43,283 nt of DNA from assembly GCA_964394085.1 (NCBI GenBank), contig CAYMWF010000009.1:1-43283 (forward strand), in the 5' to 3' direction. Both the position numbers and the translations under genes were made by a program. The notes under the pieces were generated by a model. That model was not told where the DNA came from. It saw nothing but the letters and a program-made list of their open reading frames with translations, and did no database searches. Every line of letters begins with the position of its first letter. Position 1 is the stretch's first letter. The DNA comes from CAYMWF01 sp964394085 [NCBI: uncultured Gemmatimonadota bacterium] (GTDB lineage Bacteria > GCA-2686955 > CAYMWF01). Shown here piece after piece: positions 43,229 to 43,283 of this stretch.

Positions 43229-43283
43229 TTAGAGCCCCGGATCTTGTCCGCAGGCAAGGAGCGAGGAGGGAGAAAAGCGCAGC
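43229..43283. repeat. Palindromic repeat element, copy 2 (cut by window end)
   Basis: Identical to the first 55 bases of copy 1 (43073-43127), in the same orientation, after a 33-base spacer. It is truncated by the window edge, so the array may continue. Confidence 0.8.

Noticed and set aside
43073-43283. CRISPR array at the right edge
   Set aside because: The repeats are 123 bp long, palindromic and separated by 33 bp; two copies with no cas genes do not fit a CRISPR.

Overview
The window looks like a chromosomal contig from an uncultured Gram-negative-type bacterium of moderate GC content. Supporting signs are lipoprotein and Tat signal peptides, many exported enzymes of poorly characterised families, a GspH-like pseudopilin, two sigma-54 enhancer-binding proteins and a large sensor kinase. 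The gene mix (DUF6259, DUF6599, LamG and Asp-box proteins beside Kbl, AcsA and LarB/LarC) resembles candidate phyla of the FCB or deltaproteobacterial kind, but no marker here fixes the phylum. I see no rRNA, tRNA, CRISPR array, phage or intact insertion sequence.

Region 1 (1-15 kb) is rich in exported or membrane-bound proteins: a truncated lipoprotein, a sulfatase-fold protein lacking the formylglycine cysteine, a DUF6259 glycosidase-like protein, a PHP-type metallohydrolase, a multi-pass SGNH hydrolase, a DUF6599 protein, a LamG protein, an exported esterase and a Tat-exported amidohydrolase. About 0.7 kb with only two short ORFs follows. Region 2 (15-19.7 kb) has two GNAT acetyltransferases, murB and an exported Asp-box protein.

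Region 3 (19.7-33.7 kb) is all on the minus strand. It holds an unusual acsA - acyl carrier protein - kbl operon, a dus-larB-larC operon (tRNA modification plus nickel-pincer cofactor synthesis), a kinase/sigma-54 response regulator pair joined by an ATGA overlap, a second enhancer-binding protein with a degenerate receiver, and an unrecognised membrane-anchored protein.

Region 4 (33.9-37.4 kb, plus strand) is a glycosyltransferase - sulfotransferase - glycosyltransferase cluster, probably for sulfated surface glycan. Region 5 (37.5-41.5 kb, minus strand) runs folE, trxB, a metallo-beta-lactamase-fold hydrolase, lipA and a GspH-like pseudopilin. Region 6 (41.8-43.3 kb, plus strand) has a promoter with three tandem 11-bp repeats, a ribbon-helix-helix protein, a 38-codon ORF and cysC (APS kinase). 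CysC could supply the PAPS used by the sulfotransferase. The right edge carries a 123-bp imperfectly palindromic element, repeated after 33 bp and cut by the window end.

Most starts were moved from the longest reading frame to the codon with the best Shine-Dalgarno sequence and signal peptide. All functions are read from motifs and family memory; no search was run.
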